A model generated the notes under the pieces. It was given only the letters and a program-made list of their open reading frames with translations. It was not told where the DNA came from and did not search any database. Source: Verrucomicrobiota bacterium (GTDB lineage: Bacteria; Verrucomicrobiota; Verrucomicrobiia; Opitutales; Opitutaceae). Taken from it: a stretch of 64,000 nucleotides of DNA. The position numbers and the translations under genes were made by a program. Of the stretch, positions 44,975-54,024 are shown one piece after another. The number at the start of each line of letters is the position of its first letter. Positions within the stretch are counted from its first letter, which is position 1. Location of the stretch: NCBI GenBank assembly GCA_019136515.1, contig JAGVUB010000157.1, positions 62,001 through 126,000 on the forward strand, in the 5' to 3' direction.

Positions 44975-46420
44975 TCAGCGGCCGCGCAGGCGGGAGAGGA
45001 ATCCGCGCACGATGCTCTTGGGCGGCTGGGACGCTGGCTGAGCGCCGGTGCCCTCGTGACGTGCGGTGCCAAAATGCTGCTTCTTGGGTTTGGGCTGCGC
45101 CTGGGCCGGTCGCGAGCCCCCTTGGCTCTGGCCTTGGGCGGATCTGCCGTGCCCGCCGTGGCTCTGACCGCGGCCACCGCCCTGATGGCCTCCTCCTCCG
45201 GACCGGCCGCCTCCGTGGCGCCCGTGTTGACTGCCGCGGGCGAAGCGGCCCTGGCCGCCGGCGCCTTGGTGCTCGGGGCGCGGCGGGCGCGCCTCGTAGG
45301 GGGCGTAATTGAATCCTTCGATCTTGAGCCGCTCGATCGGCTTGCCGATGAAGCGTTCGATGTCCCGCACGTCGCCCTCGTCCTCGGGGGCCATCAGCGT
45401 GAAGGCGTCGCCCACGGCTTGGGCGCGGCCGGTGCGACCGATGCGGTGCACGTAGTCCTCGGGGTTCTTCGGCACGTCGTAGTTGATCACGTGGGAGATG
45501 CCGGCCACGTCGATGCCGCGGGCGGCGATGTCGGTGGCGACCATCACCTCGTAGCGGCCGCTCTTGAAGCCCTCGAGCGCCTCGACGCGCTGGTTCTGCG
45601 AACGGTTGGAGTGGAGCACGGCCACGGCGTGGTTGGCCGCCTTCAGGCGCCGCGCGATGCGGTCGGCCCCGTGCTTGGTGCGGGAGAAGATGAGCACGCT
45701 GTCAAACTCCGTGCGCTCGAGCAACGCGAGCAGCAGCTCGAACTTTTGCACCTGGGCGACTGGATACATCGCGTGCGCGACCGTCTGCGCGGTCGTGCGG
45801 TTGGCGCCGACCTCGATGCGCACGGGATCGCGCAGCGCGAAGGCGGCGACGGCGGCGATCTCGGGCGGTACGGTGGCGGAGAAGAACAGCGTCTGCCGCG
45901 CATCGGGGCAGGCGAGGATGATGCGCTTCACATCGGGCAGGAAGCCCATGTCGAGCATGCGGTCGACCTCGTCGAGCACGAGCACCTCGATGGTGTCGAG
46001 CTTCAGGCCCTCCTTCATGAAGTCGAGCAGGCGCCCCGGGGTGGCGGCGATCACATCGACGCCCTTGCGCAGTTCGCTGCGCTGGTGGCCGTAGCCCACG
46101 CCGCCGTGGACGACGAGCGGGCGGATGTCGGTGAAGCGGGCGAGATCGCGGAAGGAAGTTTCGACCTGGGCGGCGAGCTCGCGGGTGGGCTCGAGGATGA
46201 GCACGCGCGGGCCGCGCGGGGAGTGCTGGCCGAGCTTGGTGAGGAGCGGGAGCGCAAACGCCGCGGTCTTGCCGGTGCCGGTCTGCGCCGAGCCGATCAG
46301 ATCCTTGCCGGCGAGCACGGTGGGGATGGCGCGCAGCTGGATCGGAGTCGGGTCGGTATAGCCCATGGCTTGGACGCCACGGAGGATGTTCGGCGAGAGG
46401 CCGAGAGCTTTGAATGGCAT
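44975..46420 (-). CDS. rhlE: RhlE-like DEAD-box RNA helicase with DEVD motif II
   Basis: A 481-residue RNA helicase. The Q motif (TPIQLRAIP), Walker A AQTGTGKT (45-52), PTRELAAQV, TPGRLLDF, motif III SAT, and motif VI HRIGRTGRA are intact. Motif II reads DEVD (VLVLDEVDRMLDMGF, about 149-152) where RhlE usually has DEAD. The last 110 residues are a Gly/His/Arg/Gln-rich tail (GGGRSGGGGHQGGGRGQSHG) of the kind that binds RNA. It unwinds RNA duplexes, for example in ribosome assembly or cold response. Start ATG 46420. Confidence 0.95.
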   Translation of the reverse strand: MPFKALGLSPNILRGVQAMGYTDPTPIQLRAIPTVLAGKDLIGSAQTGTGKTAAFALPLLTKLGQHSPRGPRVLILEPTRELAAQVETSFRDLARFTDIRPLVVHGGVGYGHQRSELRKGVDVIAATPGRLLDFMKEGLKLDTIEVLVLDEVDRMLDMGFLPDVKRIILACPDARQTLFFSATVPPEIAAVAAFALRDPVRIEVGANRTTAQTVAHAMYPVAQVQKFELLLALLERTEFDSVLIFSRTKHGADRIARRLKAANHAVAVLHSNRSQNQRVEALEGFKSGRYEVMVATDIAARGIDVAGISHVINYDVPKNPEDYVHRIGRTGRAQAVGDAFTLMAPEDEGDVRDIERFIGKPIERLKIEGFNYAPYEARPPRPEHQGAGGQGRFARGSQHGRHGGGRSGGGGHQGGGRGQSHGGHGRSAQGQSQGGSRPAQAQPKPKKQHFGTARHEGTGAQPASQPPKSIVRGFLSRLRGR

Positions 46421-46536
46421 GAGAAAGGAGGCAGGTTTTCAGGAAACACCGCGGAGGGCGACGGTTTTCTCGGGTGCGGGCGAGGGCTCAACCATTCGGG
46501 ATCCGCGCCGATTAAGCCAGTTCACCCCTGGTTGCT

Positions 46537-49500
46537 GTGCGACATCCCGAACTCGCGGGCCGGAGCGTCTGGTGCCGGTGCTCGTGGCGGAGCATCTTGC
46601 TCCGGTGCGCCTTGGCGGCGGTCGGTTGGGGGGAGGTGCTCTGTGCTGCGCCGGAGGAGGACGAGTTCGCACTGCGGGTTTTTGGTGACGAGACCGCCCT
46701 GCCAAACCCGGTTATGCGCAAGATCTTGCAGACGCGCGACCGCTACCTCTGGTTGCCGACCGACGGGGGACTGGCACGGTTCGACGGGGTGCGCTATGTG
46801 GCTTTTCGCACCGCCAACACCCCGGGCTTGCCGGTCAATGCGATCCGGTGTCTGGCCGAGTCGCCGGACGGCAGCCTGTGGATTGGCACGCAGGAGGGAC
46901 TGGCGCGGTACCGGAATGGTATGGTCGAGGCCATTGGCGGACTCGACACGCCCATCAGCGGCATCGAAATCACCTCGACGGGACAGGTGTTTGTCAGCGC
47001 GCTGTCCCGCGGGCTTTGGGAGCTGGTGGACGGCCGGCTGGTCAACCGCTGCGACGGCCGGATCATCGCGCCGAACGAGCCGATCCAGATGATCTACGCG
47101 GATGCGGGCGGCCGGATCTGGATCGGGCTGCGCGGCGGAGGCGTGGCGTATTTTCAGGACGGTGTCTTCGGGCGCCCGGATTGGGGCGAGCGGGTACCGG
47201 AAGTGAATCGGTTCCTTGAGCAGCCGACGGGCACTCTGTGGATCGGCACCGTCGCCGGGTTGTGGCGGGTGCGCGATGGACGCCTCGAGTCGATCGGCGC
47301 TGCGCGCGGGCTGGCCGCCGATGCGGTGACTGACCTGCATGCCGACCGGGCCGGGAGCCTCTGGGTCTGTGCGCAACGCGTGTATCTGGCGGAAGACCCC
47401 GAGCGCAGCCCCTTCCGGGTGGTGCCGACCCCGGGGCTCGAATACCCGCGGTGCCTCAGTGAGGATCACGAAGGCAACCTCTGGATCGCCTCCTCGGGAG
47501 ACGGATTTGGGCGGTTGCGGCCCACACCTTTCCGCTCGCTGCTGAGCCCGGGCGCCTCGCCGCAGCAGGCGGCGCGCTCGATCTCGGGCGGACCGGATGG
47601 GGCGCTCTGGGCGACGATCCAGGCGCGTGGTCTGGTGCGGCTCGATGGCGATGGGCCCCGCACCATCCACGTGTTCGGCGGTGGGCGGGACGGCGACCTC
47701 CAAGCGGTCCTGGCCACGCCCGAGGGCGAGGTGTGGGTGGGCACACGCGGCATGCTTTTTCGCTGGCGTGCCGGGGCGCTGGAGCAGGTGCCCGGCCCCA
47801 CCAATGTGCGGGCCATCTATCGCGATCGGACCGGCGCGGTGTGGTTCGGCACGAACAATTCCGGGGTCTATCGCTGGAGCGAGGGCCGGATGGAGTCGTG
47901 GGCGGAACGGATCGGCACGGCTACCTCGTATGTGTCGTGTTTTGCCGAGGATCGGGACGGGGTGCTCTATGTGGGGCTCAGCATGGAAGGCATCGCGCTG
48001 GTCCGGGATGGTGTAGTGCGGATGATCGGCCGCGGCGACGGCCTGCCGGACGACGAAGTGCGTTTCCTCCTGCCCGATGGCGAGGGCAACCTGTGGGTGG
48101 GCGGGAAGCGGCGTGGCTTGGCGGTGCGGCATCGGGACCGCTGGTACAATCCGGAGCGGGTGGTCGAGCTGTTCACCGATCTCGTCACCGCCATCGTGGC
48201 CGACGACCGCGGCAACCTGTGGATCGGCTCGCCCAAGGGCCTGAGCCGCGTGGACCGCGCGGAGCTGCTCGCCTTCCTGCGGGGGGAGCGGACCGACCTC
48301 CAGATCCAGCAGGTTGGGACAAACGACAGTGTGCACCTCGGTGCGGTTGGTTTCGGCTATCAGCCGTGTGTGGACAGGGATGCCTCCGGCCGGCTGCTGT
48401 TTGCCGGCCGGCGCGGGGTGGTGGCCGTACGTACCGACCGGCTGGTCACAAATCAGGTGCCGCCGCCGGTGGTGGTCGAGCGAATCGTCGTCGACGATGT
48501 GCCGACGGCACCCGAGGCCGGGGCATGGCTCCTCTCCGCGACCGCACGAGATCTGGAGATCGAATACACCGCGCCGAGTTTCGTGCGGCCCGAGCAGTTG
48601 CGCTTCCGCTACCGGCTCGAGGGGTACGACCGCGACTGGGTCGACGCCGGCACGCGGCGCACGGCCTACTACACGAAGCTGCCGCCCGGCCGCTACCGGT
48701 TCGAAGTGCGGGCCTGCAACGAAGACGGCGTCTGGAGCGAGCGCAGTGCGGAGGCGTTCATCGAGCAGCGTCCGCATTTCTACCAGACATGGTGGTTCCT
48801 GGCAGGGGCCGGCTGCGCGGCCTTCGGCGGGATCCTCCTCCTCCACCGCTGGCGCACCGCCGCGCTGCGCCGGCAGAACGAGCGACTCGAGCAGCGCATC
48901 GCGGCCCGCACCGGCGAACTGGTCCGCGCCAAGGAGGAGGCCGAGACCGCCAACCGCACCAAGAGCCTGTTTCTCGCGAACATGAGTCACGAGATCCGCA
49001 CCCCCATGAACGGCGTGATCGGCATGACCGACCTGCTCATGGGCACCGTGTTGAATGACGAGCAGCGCGAATACGCCGAGGCGGTGCACAAATCCGCCGA
49101 GGGGCTCCTGACCGTGATCAACGACATCCTCGATTTCTCCAAGATCGAGGCGGGCAAACTCGCCCTCGAGCGGATCGAGTTCTCCCCCCGCGCCGGGGTG
49201 GAGGACGTGCTGCAACTCCTCGCCGAGACCGCGCATCGCAAGGGACTCGAACTCGCTCTCTCGACCGAGGAGGGCGTGCCCGAGGAGATCCTCGGCGACC
49301 CCAACCGCTTCCGGCAGGTCGTCACCAACCTCGTCGGCAATGCGATCAAGTTCACCGCGACCGGTGAGGTCTTCGTCACCCTCTCCTGCGCGGCGGCGGC
49401 GGGCGTTCGGCCGCAACTGCGCATCGAGATTCGAGATACCGGCATCGGGCTCACGCCCGAGCAGCAGGGACGGCTCTTCCGGTCGTTCACCCAAGCCGAC

Positions 49501-50496
49501 AACTCGACCACCCGGCGGTTTGGCGGCACCGGGCTGGGTCTGGCCATTTCGCGGCACCTCGTCGAGGCGATGGGGGGCCGCATCGGTGTGGAGAGCACAG
49601 CCGGTTACGGGGCGACGTTCTGGTTCGTGCTCCCGGCCGAGGTGCGCACAGCGCACCTGCCGCCAGCGGTCGATCTGCGGGACCGTCGTATCCTGGTGGC
49701 CGAAACCTACCCCGCCAGCCGCCGCGTGTTGCTGCAGTTGCTCGCCCGCTGGGGGGCGCAACTTGAGGAGGCGACCGATCCGGCCGCGGTCCGGGCACAG
49801 CTCCGCGTGGCTGCGGCGGAGGGCCGGCCGTTCGCCGCCGTGCTGCTCGCCGCCCAGTTGCCCGGGATGGAGGAGCTCGGCTTGGCGCGTGCGATTCGAG
49901 CGGAGCCGGAGGGCGCCACGACCGCGTTGATCCTGCTTAGCGCAGTGCCCGCTGCCGCCTTGCGCGGCCAGCTTGACGAACTCGGCTTCGTCGCCGTGCT
50001 CCAGAAGCCGGTGCGGCAGGCTTCGCTGGTGCGTGCGTTGCAGCGGGTCTTCGATGTGCCGGTGGCGACCGCCGCCCAGCCGGCGGCCGCGCCGCGCCCC
50101 ACCGCCGGCCGGCCGCAAGGCCGTATCCTCATCGCCGAGGACAACCCCGTGAACCAGGCCGTGGCCCGGCGCATGGTCGAGAAGGCTGGCTACGACGTGA
50201 TGGTGGTCGCCAACGGCCGGGAAGCGCTCGCGGCCATGGGGCGCGACGACTTCCTGCTCGTGCTCATGGATTGCCAGATGCCTGAGATGGACGGCTACGA
50301 CGCCACCGCCGAGCTGCGTCGCCGGGAGGTGGGCACGGGACGTCGGTTGCCGGTGGTTGCCCTCACGGCCAACGCGATCGAGGGCGAACGCGGGCGCTGC
50401 TTCGCGGCGGGCATGGACGACTACGTCACCAAGCCCGTGCGTGCCACGGTCTTCACCGCGCTCATCGAGCGCTGGGCGAAGCCGCCGGCGGCGTGA
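46537..50496 (+). CDS. Hybrid sensor histidine kinase with two-component regulator propeller
   Basis: A 1319-residue membrane kinase. The extracytoplasmic part has many regulator-propeller repeats (for example [54 protein letters not shown]), then a Y_Y_Y domain ([20 protein letters not shown]), a membrane helix (about 751-772), HisKA with His818 in [15 protein letters not shown], and HATPase ([19 protein letters not shown]). Two receiver domains follow. The second is intact (Asp1245 in [14 protein letters not shown]); the first has Ala1105 where the Asp should be. The start is a GTG at 46537. It likely senses an external carbohydrate and works by phosphorelay. Confidence 0.95.
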   Translation: MRHPELAGRSVWCRCSWRSILLRCALAAVGWGEVLCAAPEEDEFALRVFGDETALPNPVMRKILQTRDRYLWLPTDGGLARFDGVRYVAFRTANTPGLPVNAIRCLAESPDGSLWIGTQEGLARYRNGMVEAIGGLDTPISGIEITSTGQVFVSALSRGLWELVDGRLVNRCDGRIIAPNEPIQMIYADAGGRIWIGLRGGGVAYFQDGVFGRPDWGERVPEVNRFLEQPTGTLWIGTVAGLWRVRDGRLESIGAARGLAADAVTDLHADRAGSLWVCAQRVYLAEDPERSPFRVVPTPGLEYPRCLSEDHEGNLWIASSGDGFGRLRPTPFRSLLSPGASPQQAARSISGGPDGALWATIQARGLVRLDGDGPRTIHVFGGGRDGDLQAVLATPEGEVWVGTRGMLFRWRAGALEQVPGPTNVRAIYRDRTGAVWFGTNNSGVYRWSEGRMESWAERIGTATSYVSCFAEDRDGVLYVGLSMEGIALVRDGVVRMIGRGDGLPDDEVRFLLPDGEGNLWVGGKRRGLAVRHRDRWYNPERVVELFTDLVTAIVADDRGNLWIGSPKGLSRVDRAELLAFLRGERTDLQIQQVGTNDSVHLGAVGFGYQPCVDRDASGRLLFAGRRGVVAVRTDRLVTNQVPPPVVVERIVVDDVPTAPEAGAWLLSATARDLEIEYTAPSFVRPEQLRFRYRLEGYDRDWVDAGTRRTAYYTKLPPGRYRFEVRACNEDGVWSERSAEAFIEQRPHFYQTWWFLAGAGCAAFGGILLLHRWRTAALRRQNERLEQRIAARTGELVRAKEEAETANRTKSLFLANMSHEIRTPMNGVIGMTDLLMGTVLNDEQREYAEAVHKSAEGLLTVINDILDFSKIEAGKLALERIEFSPRAGVEDVLQLLAETAHRKGLELALSTEEGVPEEILGDPNRFRQVVTNLVGNAIKFTATGEVFVTLSCAAAAGVRPQLRIEIRDTGIGLTPEQQGRLFRSFTQADNSTTRRFGGTGLGLAISRHLVEAMGGRIGVESTAGYGATFWFVLPAEVRTAHLPPAVDLRDRRILVAETYPASRRVLLQLLARWGAQLEEATDPAAVRAQLRVAAAEGRPFAAVLLAAQLPGMEELGLARAIRAEPEGATTALILLSAVPAAALRGQLDELGFVAVLQKPVRQASLVRALQRVFDVPVATAAQPAAAPRPTAGRPQGRILIAEDNPVNQAVARRMVEKAGYDVMVVANGREALAAMGRDDFLLVLMDCQMPEMDGYDATAELRRREVGTGRRLPVVALTANAIEGERGRCFAAGMDDYVTKPVRATVFTALIERWAKPPAA

Positions 50497-50524
50497 CCGA
50501 CCCCGGGGCCGCGCCGCCGCCGGC

Positions 50525-50923
50525 TCACAGCGGAAACGGAACCCGTGCGAGCGGGCGCACGGCGAGGGCGAGCAATGCACGCTCGTCGTCGTCGCCGGCG
50601 ATGCGGTTGACGTGGATGGTGTGGCAGGTGCCGCAGCGGTGGACCACGTGCCATTCGCCGCGGGCGTCGACGGAGACGGCGATCGGCTCCATGCCGCCAC
50701 GACAGAGCGAGGCGCGGTCGCCGGGCGTGTCGTCGAGGTGCACGCTCCACAGGCAGTGCGGGCAGTGGTTGCGATGGCGGGTGCCGGGGGCATCGAGGGA
50801 GAACTCGAGGCCGCAGTGGTGGCATTTCAGGTAGGGCGGCCGGTCGGCGCGGCGCGGTTCGCGCCACGGGCTGCGGGAGTGCTCGCGCGGCTCGTCGTCG
50901 AGCCGGGAAAGGGAATGCGACAT
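50525..50923 (-). CDS. RNHCP domain protein
   Basis: A 132-residue small protein from the ATG at 50923 (MSHSLSRLDDEPREHSRSPW). The RNHCP signature RNHCPHCLWSVHLDDTPGDR is at about residues 51-70, with CHHCGLEF upstream and CGTCHTIHVNRIAGDDD downstream. Six cysteines form zinc-ribbon-like pairs. The family has no established function. It is read on the minus strand, 28 nt beyond the end of the hybrid kinase, which is convergent. The 323-nt stretch upstream of it holds no gene I can support. Confidence 0.85.
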   Translation of the reverse strand: MSHSLSRLDDEPREHSRSPWREPRRADRPPYLKCHHCGLEFSLDAPGTRHRNHCPHCLWSVHLDDTPGDRASLCRGGMEPIAVSVDARGEWHVVHRCGTCHTIHVNRIAGDDDERALLALAVRPLARVPFPL

Positions 50924-51246
50924 CGGGAAAACACAGTCGGAGGTGGTTTTCCCCGGTGGTGGAAACGCGCGACAGGGCGCGGCGGGAAGGCAGGACCACG
51001 CGTGGCCGCCGACCCTCGCGAGGGCGGGCGGCCGCGTACCGTTGGTGCGGCGGGCGACGGGCGGAGGACGATCCGACCGGGAGCGGAAAGCCGGCGTGTC
51101 GCTACGCCGCTTCCGGCACAAGGGCCCCGCTGAAGCCCCGAAGGGAGTTGGAGTGCTGTCGCTGCATCAAAGATGCCGGTGGTCCGGCATCAGGGGGAAC
51201 GGTACGCACGCACGGCGGTTCAAGGGCGGCGTGTGTCGAGCCGAGT
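50924..51246. other. Gene-free interval with one perfect palindrome
   Basis: No credible gene lies here on either strand. It contains GATGCCGG-TGGT-CCGGCATC (about 51173-51192), an 8-bp perfect hairpin. Next to the end of the DUF1643 gene, GCCGAGTTCATCTCG can form a further small hairpin (about 51238-51252). An open frame through this part ends PLMPDHRHL, which recalls an HUH-type motif but coincides with the palindrome and I do not accept it. Likely promoter region of the RNHCP gene plus repeat remnants. Confidence 0.5.
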
Positions 51247-51642
51247 TCATCTCGCCGGCCAAGGCTCGAAGGCTTGTTTCGCGGGCACGTAGAGCGGGTG
51301 GCGCGGGTGGCCGTCCTGCGTGGTGCCGAGGCAGAGGTTGGCCATCCAGAAGCCGTCGAAGCCGGCTCGCTTGGAGAAGTCGGCGATGCGCGTGAGGGTG
51401 GGGTCGAGCTTGGCCTCGTCGGCCGTGCTGGGGTTGAGGCCGATCCAAAGGATGAGCCGGTCGCCAAAGAGCGGATTCCAGCGATGGATCAGGCTGTAGC
51501 GATGGCGGCGGTCGGGCGAAAACTGGCACTCGTTGTCCACGGCGGGAGTGAGAGCGAGCCGGGTGCGGAAGGGAATCGCGGAATGTGCGTGGCGGAACAA
51601 CCCGCGCCGGGCGCCGGACCAAGGTGCGCTTTCCGTCTCCAT
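51247..51642 (-). CDS. DUF1643 family protein, apparently truncated
   Basis: The DUF1643 core is clear: ECQFSPDRRHRYSLIHRW, LILWIGLNPSTADEAKLDPT, LTRIADFSKRAGFDGFWMAN and LCLGTTQDGHPRHPLY. It then stops after 20 residues (VPAKQAFEPWPAR), so the C-terminal third usual for the family is missing. The 131-residue frame from the ATG at 51642 is used; a GTG at 51540 (97 residues, VDNECQF) is also plausible. Its start codon overlaps that of the divergent hydrolase in CATG. It may be a pseudogene cut by the palindromic sequence just downstream. Confidence 0.65.
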   Translation of the reverse strand: METESAPWSGARRGLFRHAHSAIPFRTRLALTPAVDNECQFSPDRRHRYSLIHRWNPLFGDRLILWIGLNPSTADEAKLDPTLTRIADFSKRAGFDGFWMANLCLGTTQDGHPRHPLYVPAKQAFEPWPAR

Positions 51643-52513
51643 GCGCCTCACGCACCTGTCCGTCTTTCTCGCGCTTTGCGTCGTCCTGTTCTCCGGCTGC
51701 GCCACCGTGCGCCGCGGCGTGATCCAAGGGACCGACCACGGCACGCCGGCGGCGACGGTGATGCCGGCCGCCGACGAGGAACTGGTGACGCTGCACACGG
51801 CGGATGGCACCACGATCGTGGCGCTCTTCGGCAAGGCGACCGACAGTGCCGGCCAAGTGCTGGCCGATGCGGCGTCGCGGCCGACGGTGCTCTATTTCTC
51901 CCCGGGCGGCTACACGCTACAGCGCAGCCGGCCGGTGTTCGACGGCTTCCGGCGGCTCGGCTGCAACGTGCTCGTGCCCGAGTATCCCGGCTTCGGGATG
52001 AGCGGAGGCAAGGCCACCGAGCGCGGTTGTTACGCGGCGGCGGCTGCAGCGTGGGCCTGGTTGGCGACGCGCGACGACCTCGACCGTCGCCGGATTGTGC
52101 TGGCGGGGTGGTCGGTCGGCGGCGGCGTGGCGGTCGATCTTGCGGCGCGGCAGGCTGCGGCAGGGCTGATCGTCATCGGCACCTCTACCCGGATCCAGGA
52201 CGTCGTGCGCAACTTGGCCGATCGCCGCAGACGAACGGCGTGGATCCCTTCGTGGTTCCTATGGGCGGTCACCGCGCAATCCCGCCTCGATAGCGTCGCC
52301 AAGAATCCGGCGGTTTCCTGTCCGACTCTGATCGTCTACGGCGAGCGCGACGAGCTGGCGACAAAGGAGATGGCCGAACGACTGGCCGCTGCGGCCAAAC
52401 CCGGGGCGAAGCTCGTGCAGATCGAGGCGGTCGGTCATCGCGATTTCTTCAAGACCAACGCCGACGTGCTCTGGCGCGACCTCGGGGAGTGGCTGGCGAC
52501 GACCGCGCCCTGA
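51641..52513 (+). CDS. Lipoprotein alpha/beta hydrolase
   Basis: A 290-residue hydrolase from the ATG at 51641 (MRLTHLSVFLALCVVLFSGC), with a lipobox whose Cys20 would be lipidated. The alpha/beta hydrolase core shows the oxyanion region YFSPGGYTLQRSRP, the nucleophile Ser158 in LAGWSVGGGVAVDLA, the Asp in IVYGERDELATKEMAE, and the His in EAVGHRDFFKTN. The substrate is not known. Its ATG overlaps the ATG of the divergent DUF1643 gene by two bases. It ends 10 nt before the convergent GH130 gene. Confidence 0.85.
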   Translation: MRLTHLSVFLALCVVLFSGCATVRRGVIQGTDHGTPAATVMPAADEELVTLHTADGTTIVALFGKATDSAGQVLADAASRPTVLYFSPGGYTLQRSRPVFDGFRRLGCNVLVPEYPGFGMSGGKATERGCYAAAAAAWAWLATRDDLDRRRIVLAGWSVGGGVAVDLAARQAAAGLIVIGTSTRIQDVVRNLADRRRRTAWIPSWFLWAVTAQSRLDSVAKNPAVSCPTLIVYGERDELATKEMAERLAAAAKPGAKLVQIEAVGHRDFFKTNADVLWRDLGEWLATTAP

Positions 52514-52522
52514 GCATTCGCC

Positions 52523-53992
52523 TCACTCCATCGCGGCGAGCAACTCGTCGAGCGCGACACTCGCGAAGCTGGTGGCCGAGTCGCTCATCGCGTAGGGGAT
52601 GAGCAGCTGGCGGCCGTGCAGGAGCGAGCCGCAGGTGTAGACGACGTTGGGCACATAGCCTTCGCGCTCGGCGGCGTTGGCCGAGAGCAGCGGTTGGCGG
52701 AGCCGGCCGAGCACGCGGGACGGGTCTTCCCGATCGAGCAGGAAAGCGCCGAGGCAGTACTTGCGCATCGCGCCGACGCCGTGGCTGAGCACGAGCCAGC
52801 CGGCCTCGGTCTCGATGGGGGAACCGCAGTTGCCGATCTTGATGAACTCCCAGGGCTGCGCGGGCGTGAGCAGTTTCTCCGCCTTGTGCCAGAAGTGGAT
52901 GTTGTCGGAGAACATCAGGAGGATGTTGTCGTCGTCCTGGCGCGACAGCATCGCGTAGCGGCCGTCGATCAGGCGCGGGAACAGGGCCATCCCTTTGTTC
53001 TGCACCGCGGGGCCGTTGAGGGTGTTGAACTTGAAGTGGACGAAATCCTCCGTCTCGAGCAGTTGCGGCAGGACGATCTTGCCGTCGTACGCGGAGTAGG
53101 TCGCGTAGTAGACGATCTTTCCGTCGTCGCCCTGGAACCGCACGAAGCGGGCATCCTCGATGCCGTTGCTCTGACTCGGCGAAGAGGGGAAGATCACGCG
53201 CTGGGAAACCGGCTGCGCGGGGTCGAATCGCACCTCGTAGTTCGACTCGGCCAGCAGTTGGAGGCCGCGGGCGGCGCGGTCGGCCACCGCCGGGGTCTCC
53301 TCCGAGCACGCGCGTTCGCTCGTCAGTGTTTCCTGGAGCCGCTCGATGGTGAACGTGTCGCCGAGCTGCTCCAGGACACTGCGGCAAAAGCGGTTCTGCA
53401 CGCCGGCCTCGGCGAGCTTGCGGGCGAAGAGGGCCGTCTCGTAGATCGCATTCGGCACGCGCGCCGGCTCAGTCGCGAACGCCACCGGCGGCACGAGCGT
53501 CACTCGATGCTGCGCGTCGATGATGCCTTCGCGGAAGGTGATCGACGAGATGTGCCCTTCGCCCGTCGCGCGCAGGCTCATGATGAAACGCAGCTCCCCG
53601 GCACGCAGCCCGCTCTGATCGGGGTGGGGGACGATGGACGGGTTGAACAGCGCGGCCGACTCGGGCGAATACTCGTTGGTGAAGTAGGCGCCGAGCAGCG
53701 CCTGCCTCGCGGCCGAGGGTTCCTGGTCGCCGGCGAGCAGGTGCCGCACTTGCTGGAAGCGCTTTCGGAAGAAGCGCTCCACCGCATCGTGCCGGCTGCC
53801 GAACTCGCCCAGCACCTCGCCGAGCAGGCGGGGCACGTCCGCTTCCGGCAGCGCCATCACCTGCGCAACGATCCGGCGGGTACTCGATTCGGCGGCGGGG
53901 TTGAACGGTCGCATCAGCACGCGCGAGCGATCGGGCGTCAGTGTCGGGCCGATGCGTTCGACGTGCACGGAGAGGAAAGGCGTGGTCGTCAT
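52523..53992 (-). CDS. GH130-family glycoside phosphorylase/hydrolase
   Basis: A 489-residue cytoplasmic enzyme from the ATG at 53992 (MTTTPFLSVHVERIGPTLTP). The five-bladed propeller of GH130 is suggested by FNPSIVPHPDQ, then the GH130 hallmark SNGIEDARFVRF (about 274-285) with the catalytic Asp, KGMALFPRLIDGRYAMLSRQ, and GNCGSPIETEAGWLVLSHGV. It has an N-terminal helical extension of about 120 residues, as in the longer GH130 subgroup. GH130 enzymes act on beta-mannosides, often by phosphorolysis. It directly follows the glycosyltransferase gene (32 nt), so they are likely one operon. Confidence 0.85.
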   Translation of the reverse strand: MTTTPFLSVHVERIGPTLTPDRSRVLMRPFNPAAESSTRRIVAQVMALPEADVPRLLGEVLGEFGSRHDAVERFFRKRFQQVRHLLAGDQEPSAARQALLGAYFTNEYSPESAALFNPSIVPHPDQSGLRAGELRFIMSLRATGEGHISSITFREGIIDAQHRVTLVPPVAFATEPARVPNAIYETALFARKLAEAGVQNRFCRSVLEQLGDTFTIERLQETLTSERACSEETPAVADRAARGLQLLAESNYEVRFDPAQPVSQRVIFPSSPSQSNGIEDARFVRFQGDDGKIVYYATYSAYDGKIVLPQLLETEDFVHFKFNTLNGPAVQNKGMALFPRLIDGRYAMLSRQDDDNILLMFSDNIHFWHKAEKLLTPAQPWEFIKIGNCGSPIETEAGWLVLSHGVGAMRKYCLGAFLLDREDPSRVLGRLRQPLLSANAAEREGYVPNVVYTCGSLLHGRQLLIPYAMSDSATSFASVALDELLAAME

Positions 53993-54024
53993 GGCGGGGT
54001 GCGTGGTGTTGGTGCCGCCGAGGG

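Noticed and set aside
46522-50793. A 1400-codon open frame on the minus strand opposite the hybrid sensor kinase
   Set aside because: The translation is Pro/His/Arg-rich and unlike any protein; the plus-strand frame has complete propeller, kinase and receiver motifs. Antisense artefact of GC-rich codon use.
51167-51246. Frame reading ...PLMPDHRHL as a remnant of a REP-associated tyrosine transposase (HUH motif)
   Set aside because: The PDHRHL part coincides exactly with the GATGCCGG/CCGGCATC palindrome and is followed by a stop; no other transposase motif is nearby. Most likely chance.
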